54,819 nt of DNA, taken from an uncultured Alphaproteobacteria bacterium. Lineage in GTDB: Bacteria; Pseudomonadota; Alphaproteobacteria; CAAHEQ01; UBA3637. The notes under the pieces were generated by a model, which saw only the letters and a list, made by a program, of their open reading frames with translations, was not told the DNA's origin and made no database searches. The translations under genes were made by a program, and so were the position numbers. Location of the stretch: contig CAKPYQ010000009.1 of the NCBI GenBank assembly GCA_934203105.1, positions 1-54,819 on the forward strand, in the 5' to 3' direction. Below are positions 42,114 through 50,111 of the stretch, one piece after another (positions within the stretch are counted from its first letter, which is position 1; every line of letters starts with the position of its first letter).

Positions 42114-43249
42114 CGACCCGCTTTCAAATCCCGCGCCAACAAAGCGCCGTCAATTGCCAAAGACGTTGCTGTACCGGCTCCGGGAAAGCAACTGGCCGCA
42201 CCCGAAGACAATTCCATTCCAGCCCCCGTCCAATCGCCGTCCATGGCTCGGCCGGTTGCAAAAGCGGCACCAAAAGCCAAACCTAAAACAGGGATCTTTT
42301 TTGCACCAACTTTTAGCGCGGCCTTACCGGCCAATTTGGCGCCGGTTTTTTGAACTGTTTTATCGCTGATTTCTTGCACCAACTTTGGCGACAAAGGCAA
42401 ACGTGCACCAGCCTTAGCCGCCGCTTCAAGAGCCGGCTTTTCGGCCTTTTTTACAACTGTTTCAGACGCTGTTTTGCTAACTGTTTTGGCAGCGTCGGCC
42501 ATTAAAGATTGCTCCATCTTTTTGACCGATACTTCGCTGGCGGCCACGGCTATAGATACAGGTTCGGCGGTGGCTTTTTGGGCGCCTTTTGCAAAAGAAA
42601 AAAGCTTTTTTACACTGCCGATTTTCTCGCTTGCATAATCTTTGATATATTGCCCCAATAATTTAAAATGCGTCCCCATATTTTTATTGGCGCCGGAATT
42701 GGCCAAACGATTTATATCCCGATCAAAAGCAATAATGCGATTTTGATTTTTGGGAACAACCAATCCGTCGCGCAAACGATCCACTAATTCAGGGTGTTTT
42801 TTTATGTATTTTTCCGCAGTAAACGCAGGACTGTTTTTCAATAAATATTTTTCAATGGCCTTTTTGCGCACCGCTTCCGGCACGCCGGCTTTTACCATTT
42901 CGCTGCCGAACTTTGAAGCGCGTCCCAAAGTAATATTTTGCAACATTTCAACGTGACCTTTTGAAAACGCATGCAATCCGCTTAACCCCAAAAAGCTTGG
43001 CACGACCACAGGCAATGAAGCGGGATTGATAACGCCAAGAGCAATCAAGCCGGCTCGACCAGTTTGCAGCAAGCTTTTTGATGCCGGCCAAAAGACATTT
43101 CCCATGTGATTGCGCAAAACATCAAGCCTTTTTCCCGAAAAAAAGCCGATCTTTTTTTCTTTATCAAATCGGGCGGCCGTTTCGTAAGTTTCCTTTGCGA
43201 AATCGCGAACAAGCTGTGCTGCATATTTATCAATCTGTTTGTCGTTCAT
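42110..43249 (-). CDS. Unrecognised protein with hydrophobic small-residue-rich segments; partner of copy C
   Basis: The 379-residue product is unrecognised. The start is set at 43249 (MNDKQIDKYAAQLVRDF), after AGGTGGG; the longer frame from 43300 would begin upstream of the -10. Features: a hydrophobic segment around residues 75-110 (GLIALGVINPASLPVVVPSF), a helical basic middle, a lysine/alanine-rich stretch (240-310), and a C-terminal glycine-rich hydrophobic region (ALKVGAKKIPVLGLAFGAAF; SSGAASCFPGAGTATSLA). The C-terminal part resembles glycine-zipper membrane-active domains. It is coupled to copy C by ATGA. Function unknown. Confidence 0.75.
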   Translation of the reverse strand: MNDKQIDKYAAQLVRDFAKETYETAARFDKEKKIGFFSGKRLDVLRNHMGNVFWPASKSLLQTGRAGLIALGVINPASLPVVVPSFLGLSGLHAFSKGHVEMLQNITLGRASKFGSEMVKAGVPEAVRKKAIEKYLLKNSPAFTAEKYIKKHPELVDRLRDGLVVPKNQNRIIAFDRDINRLANSGANKNMGTHFKLLGQYIKDYASEKIGSVKKLFSFAKGAQKATAEPVSIAVAASEVSVKKMEQSLMADAAKTVSKTASETVVKKAEKPALEAAAKAGARLPLSPKLVQEISDKTVQKTGAKLAGKAALKVGAKKIPVLGLAFGAAFATGRAMDGDWTGAGMELSSGAASCFPGAGTATSLAIDGALLARDLKAGR

Positions 43250-43271
43250 CGGACCCACCTCATCATATATT

Positions 43272-43300
43272 ATTATATCAAAAAATATGCTTGAAAGCAA
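43272..43300 (-). promoter_or_regulatory. Promoter of the 43249/42113 gene pair
   Basis: TTGCTT (43295-43300), 17-bp spacer, TATAAT (43272-43277) on the minus strand, divergent from the tRNA-Val promoter 20 bp away. Confidence 0.7.
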
Positions 43301-43319
43301 ACTTTTTTAAAAAAAGTGC

Positions 43320-43348
43320 TTGCAAAAGCTTTTTGGATATGATATAAG
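43320..43348 (+). promoter_or_regulatory. tRNA-Val promoter
   Basis: TTGCAA (43320-43325) preceded by AAGTGC, 17-bp spacer, TATAAG (43343-43348). Confidence 0.75.
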
Positions 43349-43367
43349 AGTTTTGTTTTTGAAAAAT

Positions 43368-43444
43368 GGGTGTGTAGCTCAGGTGGTTAGAGCGTTACGT
43401 TGACATCGTAAAGGTCAGAGGTTCGAGTCCTCTTACACCCACCA
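43368..43444 (+). tRNA. tRNA-Val(GAC)
   Basis: A 77-nt cloverleaf: acceptor GGGTGTG/TACACCC with one G-U, D-arm GCTC..GAGC, anticodon stem TTACG/CGTAA with loop TTGACAT (anticodon GAC), T-arm AGAGGTTCGAGTCCTCT and encoded CCA. Confidence 0.95.
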
Positions 43445-43450
43445 ATTAAG

Positions 43451-43476
43451 ACCGTCCGGTAAGGGCGGTTTTTTTT
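43451..43476 (+). terminator. Hairpin with T-run between tRNA-Val and mazG
   Basis: ACCGTCC-GGTAA-GGGCGGT (7-bp stem with one G-T) followed by a run of Ts. The mazG ribosome site starts four bases later with no promoter between, so the terminator is probably leaky. Confidence 0.8.
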
Positions 43477-43493
43477 ATAAAGGAGGAGGAAAA

Positions 43494-43820
43494 ATGCAAC
43501 AATTAAAAGCCAATCCGACATTAAAAGATTTTCAACAATACGTTTTGCAAATGAAGCAAGAACGCGGATTTAACACAACGGATAAGTTTTATGAATGTTG
43601 TTTATTGGCCGAAGAATGCGGAGAAGTTATTTCCGCCGTGCGCAAAAACAACAAAGGCGGATCCGTCGGTGACAATTCAAAAGTCGGCGATGTTGCTTTG
43701 GAGCTGGCCGATGTCTTTATTTACATTTGTTCTTTGGCCAATATGCATGGCATAGATTTGGAAAAAGCTTTTCGCGACAAAGAAGAAATCAACCAAAAAC
43801 GCACTTGGAAAAGGCTGTAA
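43494..43820 (+). CDS. MazG-like nucleotide pyrophosphohydrolase
   Basis: The 108-residue all-alpha NTP-PPase has the metal-binding motif LLAEECGEVISAVRK (ExxE) and the second helix KVGDVALELADVFIYIC (ExxD), the single-domain MazG-like arrangement. Such enzymes hydrolyse non-canonical or alarmone-type nucleoside triphosphates. A strong AAGGAGGAGG site precedes the ATG. It seems to depend on transcription from the tRNA-Val promoter. Ends six bases from the convergent histidine phosphatase pseudogene. Confidence 0.88.
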   Translation: MQQLKANPTLKDFQQYVLQMKQERGFNTTDKFYECCLLAEECGEVISAVRKNNKGGSVGDNSKVGDVALELADVFIYICSLANMHGIDLEKAFRDKEEINQKRTWKRL

Positions 43821-43825
43821 ACTTT

Positions 43826-44372
43826 TTATAAATCAATCGAAAACACTTGCGTATTGCCGATTTTCATCGGAATATAAAGACGTTTAAAATCATCTTGAAC
43901 AAATGCTTTGTCCGAATGCCGAGCATAATACAATACCATTCGTATAATACCGCCATGCGTTAAAACTAAAATGTTTTGTTTTTCTTTTGCCAAATCATCA
44001 AAAAAGCTTTTCACTCGATTAAAAATATCAATCATCGCTTCTGCTTTTATTTTGTGGGGATTTGTCTGGTAAAGATTCCAAAGCCCCTGCGGCAAACTAT
44101 CGCGGACTTTGCCTTCAATCAATCCATAATTATACTCGCGCAATCGCCGATCCTGCAACACCGGCACATTCAATTGCGGTTAATAATTTCGGCCGTTTCC
44201 TTGCCTCTGGATAAATCAGAGGATATTATTTTTTGAATATTAAGTTTGATAATTTTTCGGATAATTCAACGGCTTGCGCTCTTCCGGCGGCATTTAACGG
44301 AATGTCTGTTTGTCCTTGTATTTTGTGTTCGATATTCCAATCGGTTTGACCGTGACGCACCAAATAAATCAT
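43826..44372 (-). pseudogene. Histidine phosphatase (phosphoglycerate mutase-like), broken by two frameshifts
   Basis: The N-terminus MIYLVRHGQTDWNIEHK (RHG catalytic motif, start 44372) and the C-terminal half with LREYNYGLIEG and VLTHGGIIRMVLYYARH (second histidine) are in different frames. A third frame between them reads NIQKIISSDLSRGKETAEII, the expected middle of the protein. So one base appears missing near 44232-44240 and one near 44176-44180. If both were restored the protein would be about 182 residues, a normal GpmB/CobC length. It starts 26 bp after tRNA-Thr and probably shares that promoter. Two sequencing errors are possible but less likely than decay. Confidence 0.85.
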
Positions 44373-44397
44373 AGTGTTGCCTTTTTGGATAAAAAAA

Positions 44398-44473
<76 letters not shown>

Positions 44474-44484
44474 ACATAACAATG

Positions 44485-44513
44485 CTTATAACTGATTTTA
44501 AAATAAATTGCAA
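44485..44513 (-). promoter_or_regulatory. tRNA-Thr promoter
   Basis: TTGCAA (44508-44513) preceded by AAGTGC, 17-bp spacer, TATAAG (44485-44490), minus strand. Confidence 0.75.
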
Positions 44514-44531
44514 GCACTTTTTAAAGTTTTT

Positions 44532-45314
44532 TTATTCTTTTTTATCGCGCAGTAAAAAGTTTAAAACGCCGTGCAAAGTGCGAACTTCTTGCCGCTTTAA
44601 ACCGGATTTTAAGAAAATATTGTCCAAGTTCTGTTGCATTTTCGGGCGCTTTTCGGACAAATTATAATAGCCTTTTTGCGTTAACGCCGCATTTAACTTG
44701 TCCAAAAAAACTTGGATTTCCGCCTTGCTGGCAAGCGGATTTTCCGGCGTTTTTGCCGCCTTTAAATCCCCTTTGTGTAAAGCCTTTAAACACTCATAGC
44801 CCACCAATAAAACAGCTTGCGATAAATTCAACGAAGTATGCTCCGGATTTAAGGGAATCGTCAACAAAACATCGGCACATTCCAATTCGTCATTTTCTAA
44901 TCCTGTGCGCTCGCAACCAAACAAAATGCCAGCTTTGGCCGGATCTGTTTTACCCAAATACGCCCCGATCTCACCGGCTCTCACAACCGTTTTTGAAATA
45001 TGGCGTGCCCGTGCCGTCGTCGCCAAAACAAAGCTTAAATCCGCCACAGCCTCGTTCAAAGAATCAAAAATTTTAGCCCCTTTTAAAATCGGATCAGCCC
45101 CCGAACTGGCCGCAAGGGCTTTTTCATCATCGGGCAATTCTTTAGGCGCCACAACGCGCAAATCATAAATACCGCAATTCATCATCGCACGCGCCGCCAT
45201 TCCTATGTTTTCCGCCATTTGCGGACGCACCAAAATAAACACAGGCGCAGGCGGCACTTTGCTTTTCAACGCCGACAAATCTTTTTGGCGTTTTGCTTGA
45301 TTTTTCAAAATCAC
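44532..45314 (-). CDS. trmJ: TrmJ-type tRNA/rRNA 2'-O-methyltransferase (SPOUT family)
   Basis: SPOUT methyltransferase expected to 2'-O-methylate position 32 of tRNAs. The 260-residue protein has FILVRPQMAENIGMAARAMMN (motif 1), ILFGCERTGLENDELECAD (motif 2) and IPLNPEHTSLNLSQAVLLVGYE (motif 3, SAM knot), the TrmJ layout with a C-terminal extension. The start codon is GTG at 45314, or a TTG two codons later which has a better-placed GAGG; both give the same protein core. It is the last gene after the exported protein, pssA and psd. Confidence 0.9.
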   Translation of the reverse strand: MILKNQAKRQKDLSALKSKVPPAPVFILVRPQMAENIGMAARAMMNCGIYDLRVVAPKELPDDEKALAASSGADPILKGAKIFDSLNEAVADLSFVLATTARARHISKTVVRAGEIGAYLGKTDPAKAGILFGCERTGLENDELECADVLLTIPLNPEHTSLNLSQAVLLVGYECLKALHKGDLKAAKTPENPLASKAEIQVFLDKLNAALTQKGYYNLSEKRPKMQQNLDNIFLKSGLKRQEVRTLHGVLNFLLRDKKE

Positions 45315-45320
45315 CCTCGC

Positions 45321-46088
45321 CTATTTTTGGGGTTGCGCCGCACGTTTCGACGGTGCGATACGAATCATCGCGCTTTTATTATCAAGCTTTTCAACCGCCA
45401 CCTCTTTATCGGTCTTTAATACCGGAAAAGAGTCGGCCTTTTCATCTTCGCTTTGACGCATTTCAAGTTCGGCTTTTGTTTGTTCGGCCGCCGCTTTTTC
45501 ATACTCCTGAGGCGTCATTCCCGTGCGATTGATAAAATCGCCTTCCAAGCTTTCCTTGACATATTCGGAATATTCCGGCGTCGATTTGTCTTTATCCAAA
45601 TACGTTGTTCGATCCGACATATCCAACATCGTGGCGCGCGGATTTTCATTTTGGCGTTTTTGCAAATCTTCGGGCGCATCGGCGTAATCGTCAAAGTGAA
45701 TTAAAGCCTGTCCCTTTATTTCCTGCAAAGCTTGTTCTTTGGCTTGTTCTGTCGGATACTCTTCCTTCTCCAATTCTTCTTGTTGCCGGCGATCAATTGC
45801 TTGTTGCAAACCTTTCATCTTACCGTAATATATTTTTACAAAACGCGGATTGTCAAATTCGTCAATATCAGCCGTTTTTTTGGCCATCAGCTCTTTTGGA
45901 TCGACGGCAAATTTATCGGCAGAAAGCTTTTGCGTATTACTTTCATCAACCGTTTTGGCTGGCGCTTCATCTTGTACAGGAGCTTCGACCTTTTTAAAGC
46001 TGACCGCCCCCGAAAGGGAAGAAGCTTGCGCTCCACCGATTATGCCAAACGTCAGCACGCCCAAAGCAAATAAAATGTTTTTTTTCAT
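45321..46088 (-). CDS. Unrecognised exported protein, 255 residues
   Basis: A signal peptide is clear: MKKNILFALGVLTFGIIGG followed by AQAS, cleavage about residue 23. The mature protein is very rich in Glu, Lys and Gln and looks helical (KKTADIDEFDNPRFVKIYYG; QQAIDRRQQEELEKEEYPTE), ending SKRAAQPQK. No known domain seen. It is in one operon with pssA (21 bp upstream) and trmJ (6 bp downstream). A periplasmic role is inferred from the signal peptide only. Confidence 0.75.
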   Translation of the reverse strand: MKKNILFALGVLTFGIIGGAQASSLSGAVSFKKVEAPVQDEAPAKTVDESNTQKLSADKFAVDPKELMAKKTADIDEFDNPRFVKIYYGKMKGLQQAIDRRQQEELEKEEYPTEQAKEQALQEIKGQALIHFDDYADAPEDLQKRQNENPRATMLDMSDRTTYLDKDKSTPEYSEYVKESLEGDFINRTGMTPQEYEKAAAEQTKAELEMRQSEDEKADSFPVLKTDKEVAVEKLDNKSAMIRIAPSKRAAQPQK

Positions 46089-46109
46089 AACGACCTCCCC
46101 TTTTAGTTT

Positions 46110-46937
46110 TTATTGCAAACAGCGTCTTCTTTCACGAATAAAATAAATAATTCCCAGCGGAAGCATAATCAAATAAATAATTCCGATAATGCTGACCACC
46201 GCCCAAAAATCGCGTACCATCAACGAAACCAAAATTGCAATAACAGCAACCATTATCAACATAATAACGCCGTCACCGTTTTTTGTCATCTTCGGCAAGT
46301 GTAATTTTTTAAAACACGGCGTCGGAATGCGGCTTGCCATCAAAATAGCGCTGAAAATCATAAAGAAAGCCACAATATAGGTATTGCGTAAAAACTCTGC
46401 CCCAGTCCACAAATAGAAAATCAACGGGAACAACGCAACATATGCACCGCCCGGAGCCGGCAAACCGGTAAAAAAGTGCGTCCAATAAGGCGGCTGTTTC
46501 GTTTCCAACATCGTATTAAAGCGCGCCAAGCGCAATGCACAGCACATTGCCAAAAACAAAGCGACGACCCAAGGCACACCAATCGCCGCAGCATCTTTTC
46601 CGCCCAAAACAATCGCGTCTTGTGCCATACTCCAACGATATAACAAAAAGCCCGGTGCAACACCAAAACTGACCAAATCAGACAAAGAATCCAATTCGGC
46701 ACCAAACTTTGAAGACACATTAAACATACGGGCAACGCGTCCGTCCAATCCGTCAAAAACAGCCGCTAAGGCAATACAAATAACCGCCATAGCCCAGTTG
46801 CCCCAAAAAGCAAACTGCATTGACGACAACCCGCATGCCAAAGCCGACATAGTCACCATATTTGGAAACATCGGCCGTATGTCAACATCTTTTAACTCCG
46901 ACATCGGCGCTAATTTTTCTGCAATTTTCTTTTTCAT
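46110..46937 (-). CDS. pssA: CDP-diacylglycerol--serine O-phosphatidyltransferase
   Basis: Membrane enzyme that makes phosphatidylserine from CDP-diacylglycerol and serine. The 275-residue protein has the CDP-alcohol phosphatidyltransferase motif, DGLDGRVARMFNVSSKFGAELDSLSD (here in pieces DGLDGRVAR and GAELDSLSD), and about seven to eight membrane segments. Together with psd, two bases upstream, it makes phosphatidylethanolamine. This is the Bacillus/alpha type II PssA, not the soluble E. coli type. Confidence 0.94.
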   Translation of the reverse strand: MKKKIAEKLAPMSELKDVDIRPMFPNMVTMSALACGLSSMQFAFWGNWAMAVICIALAAVFDGLDGRVARMFNVSSKFGAELDSLSDLVSFGVAPGFLLYRWSMAQDAIVLGGKDAAAIGVPWVVALFLAMCCALRLARFNTMLETKQPPYWTHFFTGLPAPGGAYVALFPLIFYLWTGAEFLRNTYIVAFFMIFSAILMASRIPTPCFKKLHLPKMTKNGDGVIMLIMVAVIAILVSLMVRDFWAVVSIIGIIYLIMLPLGIIYFIRERRRCLQ

Positions 46938-46939
46938 TG

Positions 46940-47662
46940 TTATTTCTCCACTCCTTCAATAGGTTCTTGTTTAGCGTTCAAATCGGCCAAAATTGTTTCA
47001 CCGGCAACGCTGATTTGTCCCAAAGCAACTTTGGGAGCAACGCCTTTTGGCAAAAACACGTCCAAACGGCTGCCAAAACGAATCAATCCAAAGCGTTGAC
47101 CTGCCGTCAACTCATCGCCTTCTTTGACAAAAGAAACAATGCGACGCGCAACCAATCCGGCAATTTGAATAAAGCCGATCTTTGTTCCGTTTGCCATAAC
47201 AACAGAATATTCTTCGCGTTCGTTATCTTCACTGTCTTTATCGGCAACATTTAAAAACTTTCCGGGTCTGTAATGGATTTTGTGGATTTTTCCCGACACA
47301 GGAATACGATTCACGTGAACGTTAAAAACGCTCATAAAAATGCTGATCCTTGTCAAAGGTTCGGATCCCATATCGATTTCAGCCGGTGGCACAATGTCAA
47401 CAATATTGCTGACAATTCCGTCGGCAGGAGCAATCACTAAACCATCACCTTGCGGAACAACGCGATTTGGGTTGCGGAAAAAGTAAAAACAAAACGCGGT
47501 CAACATCACGCCCAACACGCCCAACGGCGTCCAAGCCCACCACAGGAAAATGGCCAACGCCGCAAAAGTTAAAATAAACGGATAGCCTTCCTGATGAACG
47601 GGGGGCAAAATATAACGTTTCCACGATAAATCGACTCTCGGATCTTCATTCTTTGGGTTCAT
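46940..47662 (-). CDS. psd: Phosphatidylserine decarboxylase proenzyme
   Basis: Pyruvoyl enzyme that decarboxylates phosphatidylserine to phosphatidylethanolamine. The 240-residue protein is of the short (PSD-A) class: two N-terminal membrane segments, VIAPADGIVSNIVDI, ISIFMSVFNVHVNRIPVSG and the self-cleavage motif RFGSRLDVFLP, where the serine becomes the pyruvoyl group. Start follows AGGAG, and a TTGATT-17-TAAATT promoter is present. First gene of psd-pssA-exported protein-trmJ. Confidence 0.95.
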   Translation of the reverse strand: MNPKNEDPRVDLSWKRYILPPVHQEGYPFILTFAALAIFLWWAWTPLGVLGVMLTAFCFYFFRNPNRVVPQGDGLVIAPADGIVSNIVDIVPPAEIDMGSEPLTRISIFMSVFNVHVNRIPVSGKIHKIHYRPGKFLNVADKDSEDNEREEYSVVMANGTKIGFIQIAGLVARRIVSFVKEGDELTAGQRFGLIRFGSRLDVFLPKGVAPKVALGQISVAGETILADLNAKQEPIEGVEK

Positions 47663-47691
47663 TTTTATAACTCCTATTGTTAATTTTCTTT

Positions 47692-47720
47692 AATTTAACC
47701 GAAAATGAAAAAAGAATCAA
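47692..47720 (-). promoter_or_regulatory. psd operon promoter
   Basis: TTGATT (47715-47720), 17-bp spacer, TAAATT (47692-47697) on the minus strand, 30 bp before the psd start. Confidence 0.65.
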
Positions 47721-47753
47721 AGGCTTTTTTATAAAAAACATATAAAATCGTAC

Positions 47754-47782
47754 TTGCCAAACAAACGCAAATGTGTTAATGT
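47754..47782 (+). promoter_or_regulatory. tRNA-Glu promoter
   Basis: TTGCCA (47754-47759), 17-bp spacer, TAATGT (47777-47782). Confidence 0.65.
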
Positions 47783-47799
47783 GACTTTTGTTTTTCAAA

Positions 47800-47875
47800 G
47801 TCCCTATCGTCTAGAGGCCTAGGACATTGCCCTCTCAAGGCAGTAACACGAGTTCGAATCTCGTTAGGGACGCCA
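47800..47875 (+). tRNA. tRNA-Glu(CTC)
   Basis: A 76-nt cloverleaf: acceptor GTCCCTA/TAGGGAC, D-loop TCTAGAGGCCTAGGAC typical of tRNA-Glu, anticodon stem TTGCC/GGCAG with loop CTCTCAA (anticodon CTC), T-arm ACGAGTTCGAATCTCGT, discriminator G and encoded CCA. A TTC-reading tRNA-Glu must exist elsewhere. Confidence 0.95.
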
Positions 47876-47894
47876 TCTTTTATTTAAACACTTA

Positions 47895-48395
47895 TCAATT
47901 CTTTTTTAATTTTTCCAACACGGCAAACGGATTTTCGCGTTTTTCTTCGTCCCCCGCAACAACCAAAGGAATATCCGATTTGCGCGGGAAAGGATTAAGC
48001 CCTAAAATCAAATACTCAATCACCAATTCGCCAACGTCAATGCGACCGTCTTCGATTGCTTCAATGTCGGGGCTTTCCATATCCAAATCAATCGGCACAT
48101 CGTGACGCGAATGCAAGCAAAAAAATTCTTCAAAAGAATCGCTGACCGCTTCTTTAATCGGTTGCCCCGTCACAACACACGATTGTGTAATATGGGCATC
48201 AAAATGGCCGTTTACTTGAATTAAATCACCCTTTTGCAGTTTAACTTCGGCCGTCAAATCATCAACAGACAACACATTTAATCGCTTTGCCAGCGCCTTT
48301 AATTCTTGGGCCTCTGCGCTCCATTTGATCTCTTTGGGCTTATTGGATAATTCGCGCACCTCAATAATTTTCGGCATTTCGGAACTTTTATTCAT
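47895..48395 (-). CDS. DUF177 (YceD) family protein
   Basis: The 166-residue protein has the YceD/DUF177 core, with INVNGHFDAHITQSCVVTGQ-like sequence (VNGHFDAHITQSCVVTGQPI) and VGELVIEYLILGLNPFPRK. YceD proteins are linked to 23S rRNA accumulation and usually precede rpmF; in alphaproteobacteria the gene typically lies divergent from bamE, as here. The two starts are 62 bp apart. A long N-terminus with a basic stretch is present. Confidence 0.88.
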   Translation of the reverse strand: MNKSSEMPKIIEVRELSNKPKEIKWSAEAQELKALAKRLNVLSVDDLTAEVKLQKGDLIQVNGHFDAHITQSCVVTGQPIKEAVSDSFEEFFCLHSRHDVPIDLDMESPDIEAIEDGRIDVGELVIEYLILGLNPFPRKSDIPLVVAGDEEKRENPFAVLEKLKKN

Positions 48396-48457
48396 TTTTT
48401 GCTTTCCTTTTTCGGTAAAATCTATTATATCTGTTTATTATACGAAAGAAGGATCGA

Positions 48458-48913
48458 ATGAGCAAGTACAGAAATTTATTTTTTTTCATTTTTGCCTCCG
48501 CGATGATTGGCGGTTGTTCTGTGTTTGGAACGAATCAAGTGGGCGACACGCCGCCGCAAGTTCGCGTCAAGGCCATCAAATCCGGCACACATACAAAAGA
48601 AGATGTGACACGTCTGTTGGGATCACCGACATCAATTACGTTGTTTGAAAAGGAATCTTGGCTGTACATTCAATCCAAAGAGCAAACAAGAGTTTTCTTA
48701 CCGGCAAAGGAAATTGAACGCAACATTGTGCAAATTACATTCAATGACAAAGGAGTCGTGACAAAGGTAAAAGAATTATCATTAGCCGACGGGCACGACA
48801 TCAGTATAGACGAAACCGTCACGCCGGTCAGCGGTAAAAATTTAAGTGTTATTGATGAGCTAATCGGCAATTTCGGACGTTTTCCGGCCAATAAATCAAA
48901 CGGCCGCCAATAA
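48458..48913 (+). CDS. bamE: Outer-membrane assembly lipoprotein BamE (SmpA/OmlA)
   Basis: Small lipoprotein of the BAM complex that inserts beta-barrel proteins. The 151-residue protein has a lipoprotein signal with lipobox MIGGCSVF (lipidated Cys near residue 20), then IKSGTHTKEDVTRLLGSPTS and a beta-sheet segment ending ITFNDKGVVTKVKEL, the SmpA/OmlA fold. A C-terminal extension of about 45 residues is typical of alphaproteobacterial BamE. Start follows AAGGA. Confidence 0.92.
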   Translation: MSKYRNLFFFIFASAMIGGCSVFGTNQVGDTPPQVRVKAIKSGTHTKEDVTRLLGSPTSITLFEKESWLYIQSKEQTRVFLPAKEIERNIVQITFNDKGVVTKVKELSLADGHDISIDETVTPVSGKNLSVIDELIGNFGRFPANKSNGRQ

Positions 48914-48960
48914 TTGATCGGGGCTTATCTTTAATTGATTAAAACCTGTTTTAAATAAAA

Positions 48961-48983
48961 AGGGGGCGACTTACCGCCCCTTA
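48961..48983 (-). terminator. Terminator for the 48991-49188 gene
   Basis: AGGGGCG-GTAAGT-CGCCCC stem on the minus strand, followed by TTTTTATTT. It lies between bamE and the convergent small gene. Confidence 0.8.
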
Positions 48984-48990
48984 AAAAAAA

Positions 48991-49188
48991 TTAACGCAAA
49001 TCAAACGGATTGATCACATGTCCGAAGCGAACCTTAAACTTCGGTTGCTTGCGGATTTCGGACGATTTCATCGTCACCTTTTCCCCATAAAGCGTTTCAT
49101 AAGAAATAACACGGTTGGGAATTGCTTTGTTAATCTTACAACCAAAAGAACCGTTTTCTTTATCGATGTTCCATTTTAGGATTTTCAT
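48991..49188 (-). CDS. Small hypothetical protein, 65 residues
   Basis: Lys/Ile-rich small protein (MKILKWNIDKENGSFGCKIN, SYETLYGEKVTMKSSEIRKQ) that I do not recognise; no membrane segment or signal. It has a strong set of signals: promoter TTGCAA (49239-49244), 17 bp, TATATT (49216-49221); ribosome site GAGGGG; and an intrinsic terminator at 48961-48983. It is therefore an independent gene. Composition suggests a small beta protein. Confidence 0.75.
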   Translation of the reverse strand: MKILKWNIDKENGSFGCKINKAIPNRVISYETLYGEKVTMKSSEIRKQPKFKVRFGHVINPFDLR

Positions 49189-49215
49189 TTTCCCCTCGCT
49201 TTCACCATACTTTAT

Positions 49216-49244
49216 AATATAGTCTTTCTTTTTGCTTCTTGCAA
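49216..49244 (-). promoter_or_regulatory. Promoter of the 65-residue protein gene
   Basis: TTGCAA (49239-49244), 17-bp spacer, TATATT (49216-49221), minus strand; preceded by AAGCGC. Confidence 0.75.
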
Positions 49245-49252
49245 GCGCTTTT

Positions 49253-50110
49253 TTAAAGGTACTTTTTCAAAAATGAACGCACTTTATTTAATGTTTCCTC
49301 TTTTGCGCCGGAAGTATAAATATAACGCCAATCAACGTCGCCGACATCTTGGCTTAATTGATCCAACAAATCGGCTTCGTCTTTCATATCGGAAGGATTA
49401 TTTTTGCGCTCTTTAACCCGCCGCACACGCGTCATCAAAGGCGCTTCCATCCAAAAGCCATCAAAAGAAACGCCCATCTTTTTAGCCAAATCTTTTGCTT
49501 TTTTGCGCTCATTGGGACTGTAAAACAACGCATCTAACACAACCGGATAACCGGCAAGCAAGGCTTGCTTTGCCTGACGGCGCATTTCCTTATAGACCAG
49601 ACGTTCATTTTCGGGCGTGTAAAATTCTTTGCCAAGCAATGTATCAAAATCAACACCCGCCAATTGTTTGCGCACAATATCGTCGCGAATGACAATAGCC
49701 CCAAGCGGCGCCCCCAATTCCGGCGCAACTTCTCTGGCGACCCGCGATTTACCGCTGCCCGACAAACCGCCGCAAGCAATCACAAAAGCTTTTCGGCGCG
49801 AACGAGGCAGATATTTATAAAAATCCGTGTTGTTTTGGCACGCCAAATAATGGTTTAAAAAAATAGACGCCAATCGTTTATTGGCAACGGCAAACACCGC
49901 CGTCACCAACATCGACAAATATTGCAAAACTTCTTTTTTCTTCACATGAACGGTGGACAAAATCTTAAAATGCCCGTCGGCACAAAAATCAATCGCGTCA
50001 AAAGACGGTAAATGTTCACCTTTTAAATTCAAATCACTGATGATGCGTGCTAATTCCATCACCTCAAAACGATCAATTTTTCCCTTTAAAAAAGCCTCTG
50101 CAATCTTCAT
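49253..50110 (-). CDS. P-loop kinase of the COG0645/AAA_33 type lacking the phosphotransferase half
   Basis: The 285-residue protein has a Walker A GGLSGSGKSRVARE near residue 118 and a lid/Walker B arrangement with VIRDDIVRKQLAG and VVLDALFYSPNERKKAKDLA, as in the ATP-binding half of bifunctional aminoglycoside phosphotransferase-like/ATP-binding proteins. Its N-terminal 110 residues (EAIDFCADGHFKILSTVHV-like region) look like the remains of the phosphotransferase C-terminus. Start taken at 50110 after the algH stop; an upstream in-frame ATG at 50158 lies inside algH. It ends close to the promoter of the next gene. Substrate unknown. Confidence 0.8.
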   Translation of the reverse strand: MKIAEAFLKGKIDRFEVMELARIISDLNLKGEHLPSFDAIDFCADGHFKILSTVHVKKKEVLQYLSMLVTAVFAVANKRLASIFLNHYLACQNNTDFYKYLPRSRRKAFVIACGGLSGSGKSRVAREVAPELGAPLGAIVIRDDIVRKQLAGVDFDTLLGKEFYTPENERLVYKEMRRQAKQALLAGYPVVLDALFYSPNERKKAKDLAKKMGVSFDGFWMEAPLMTRVRRVKERKNNPSDMKDEADLLDQLSQDVGDVDWRYIYTSGAKEETLNKVRSFLKKYL

Positions 50111-50111
50111 T

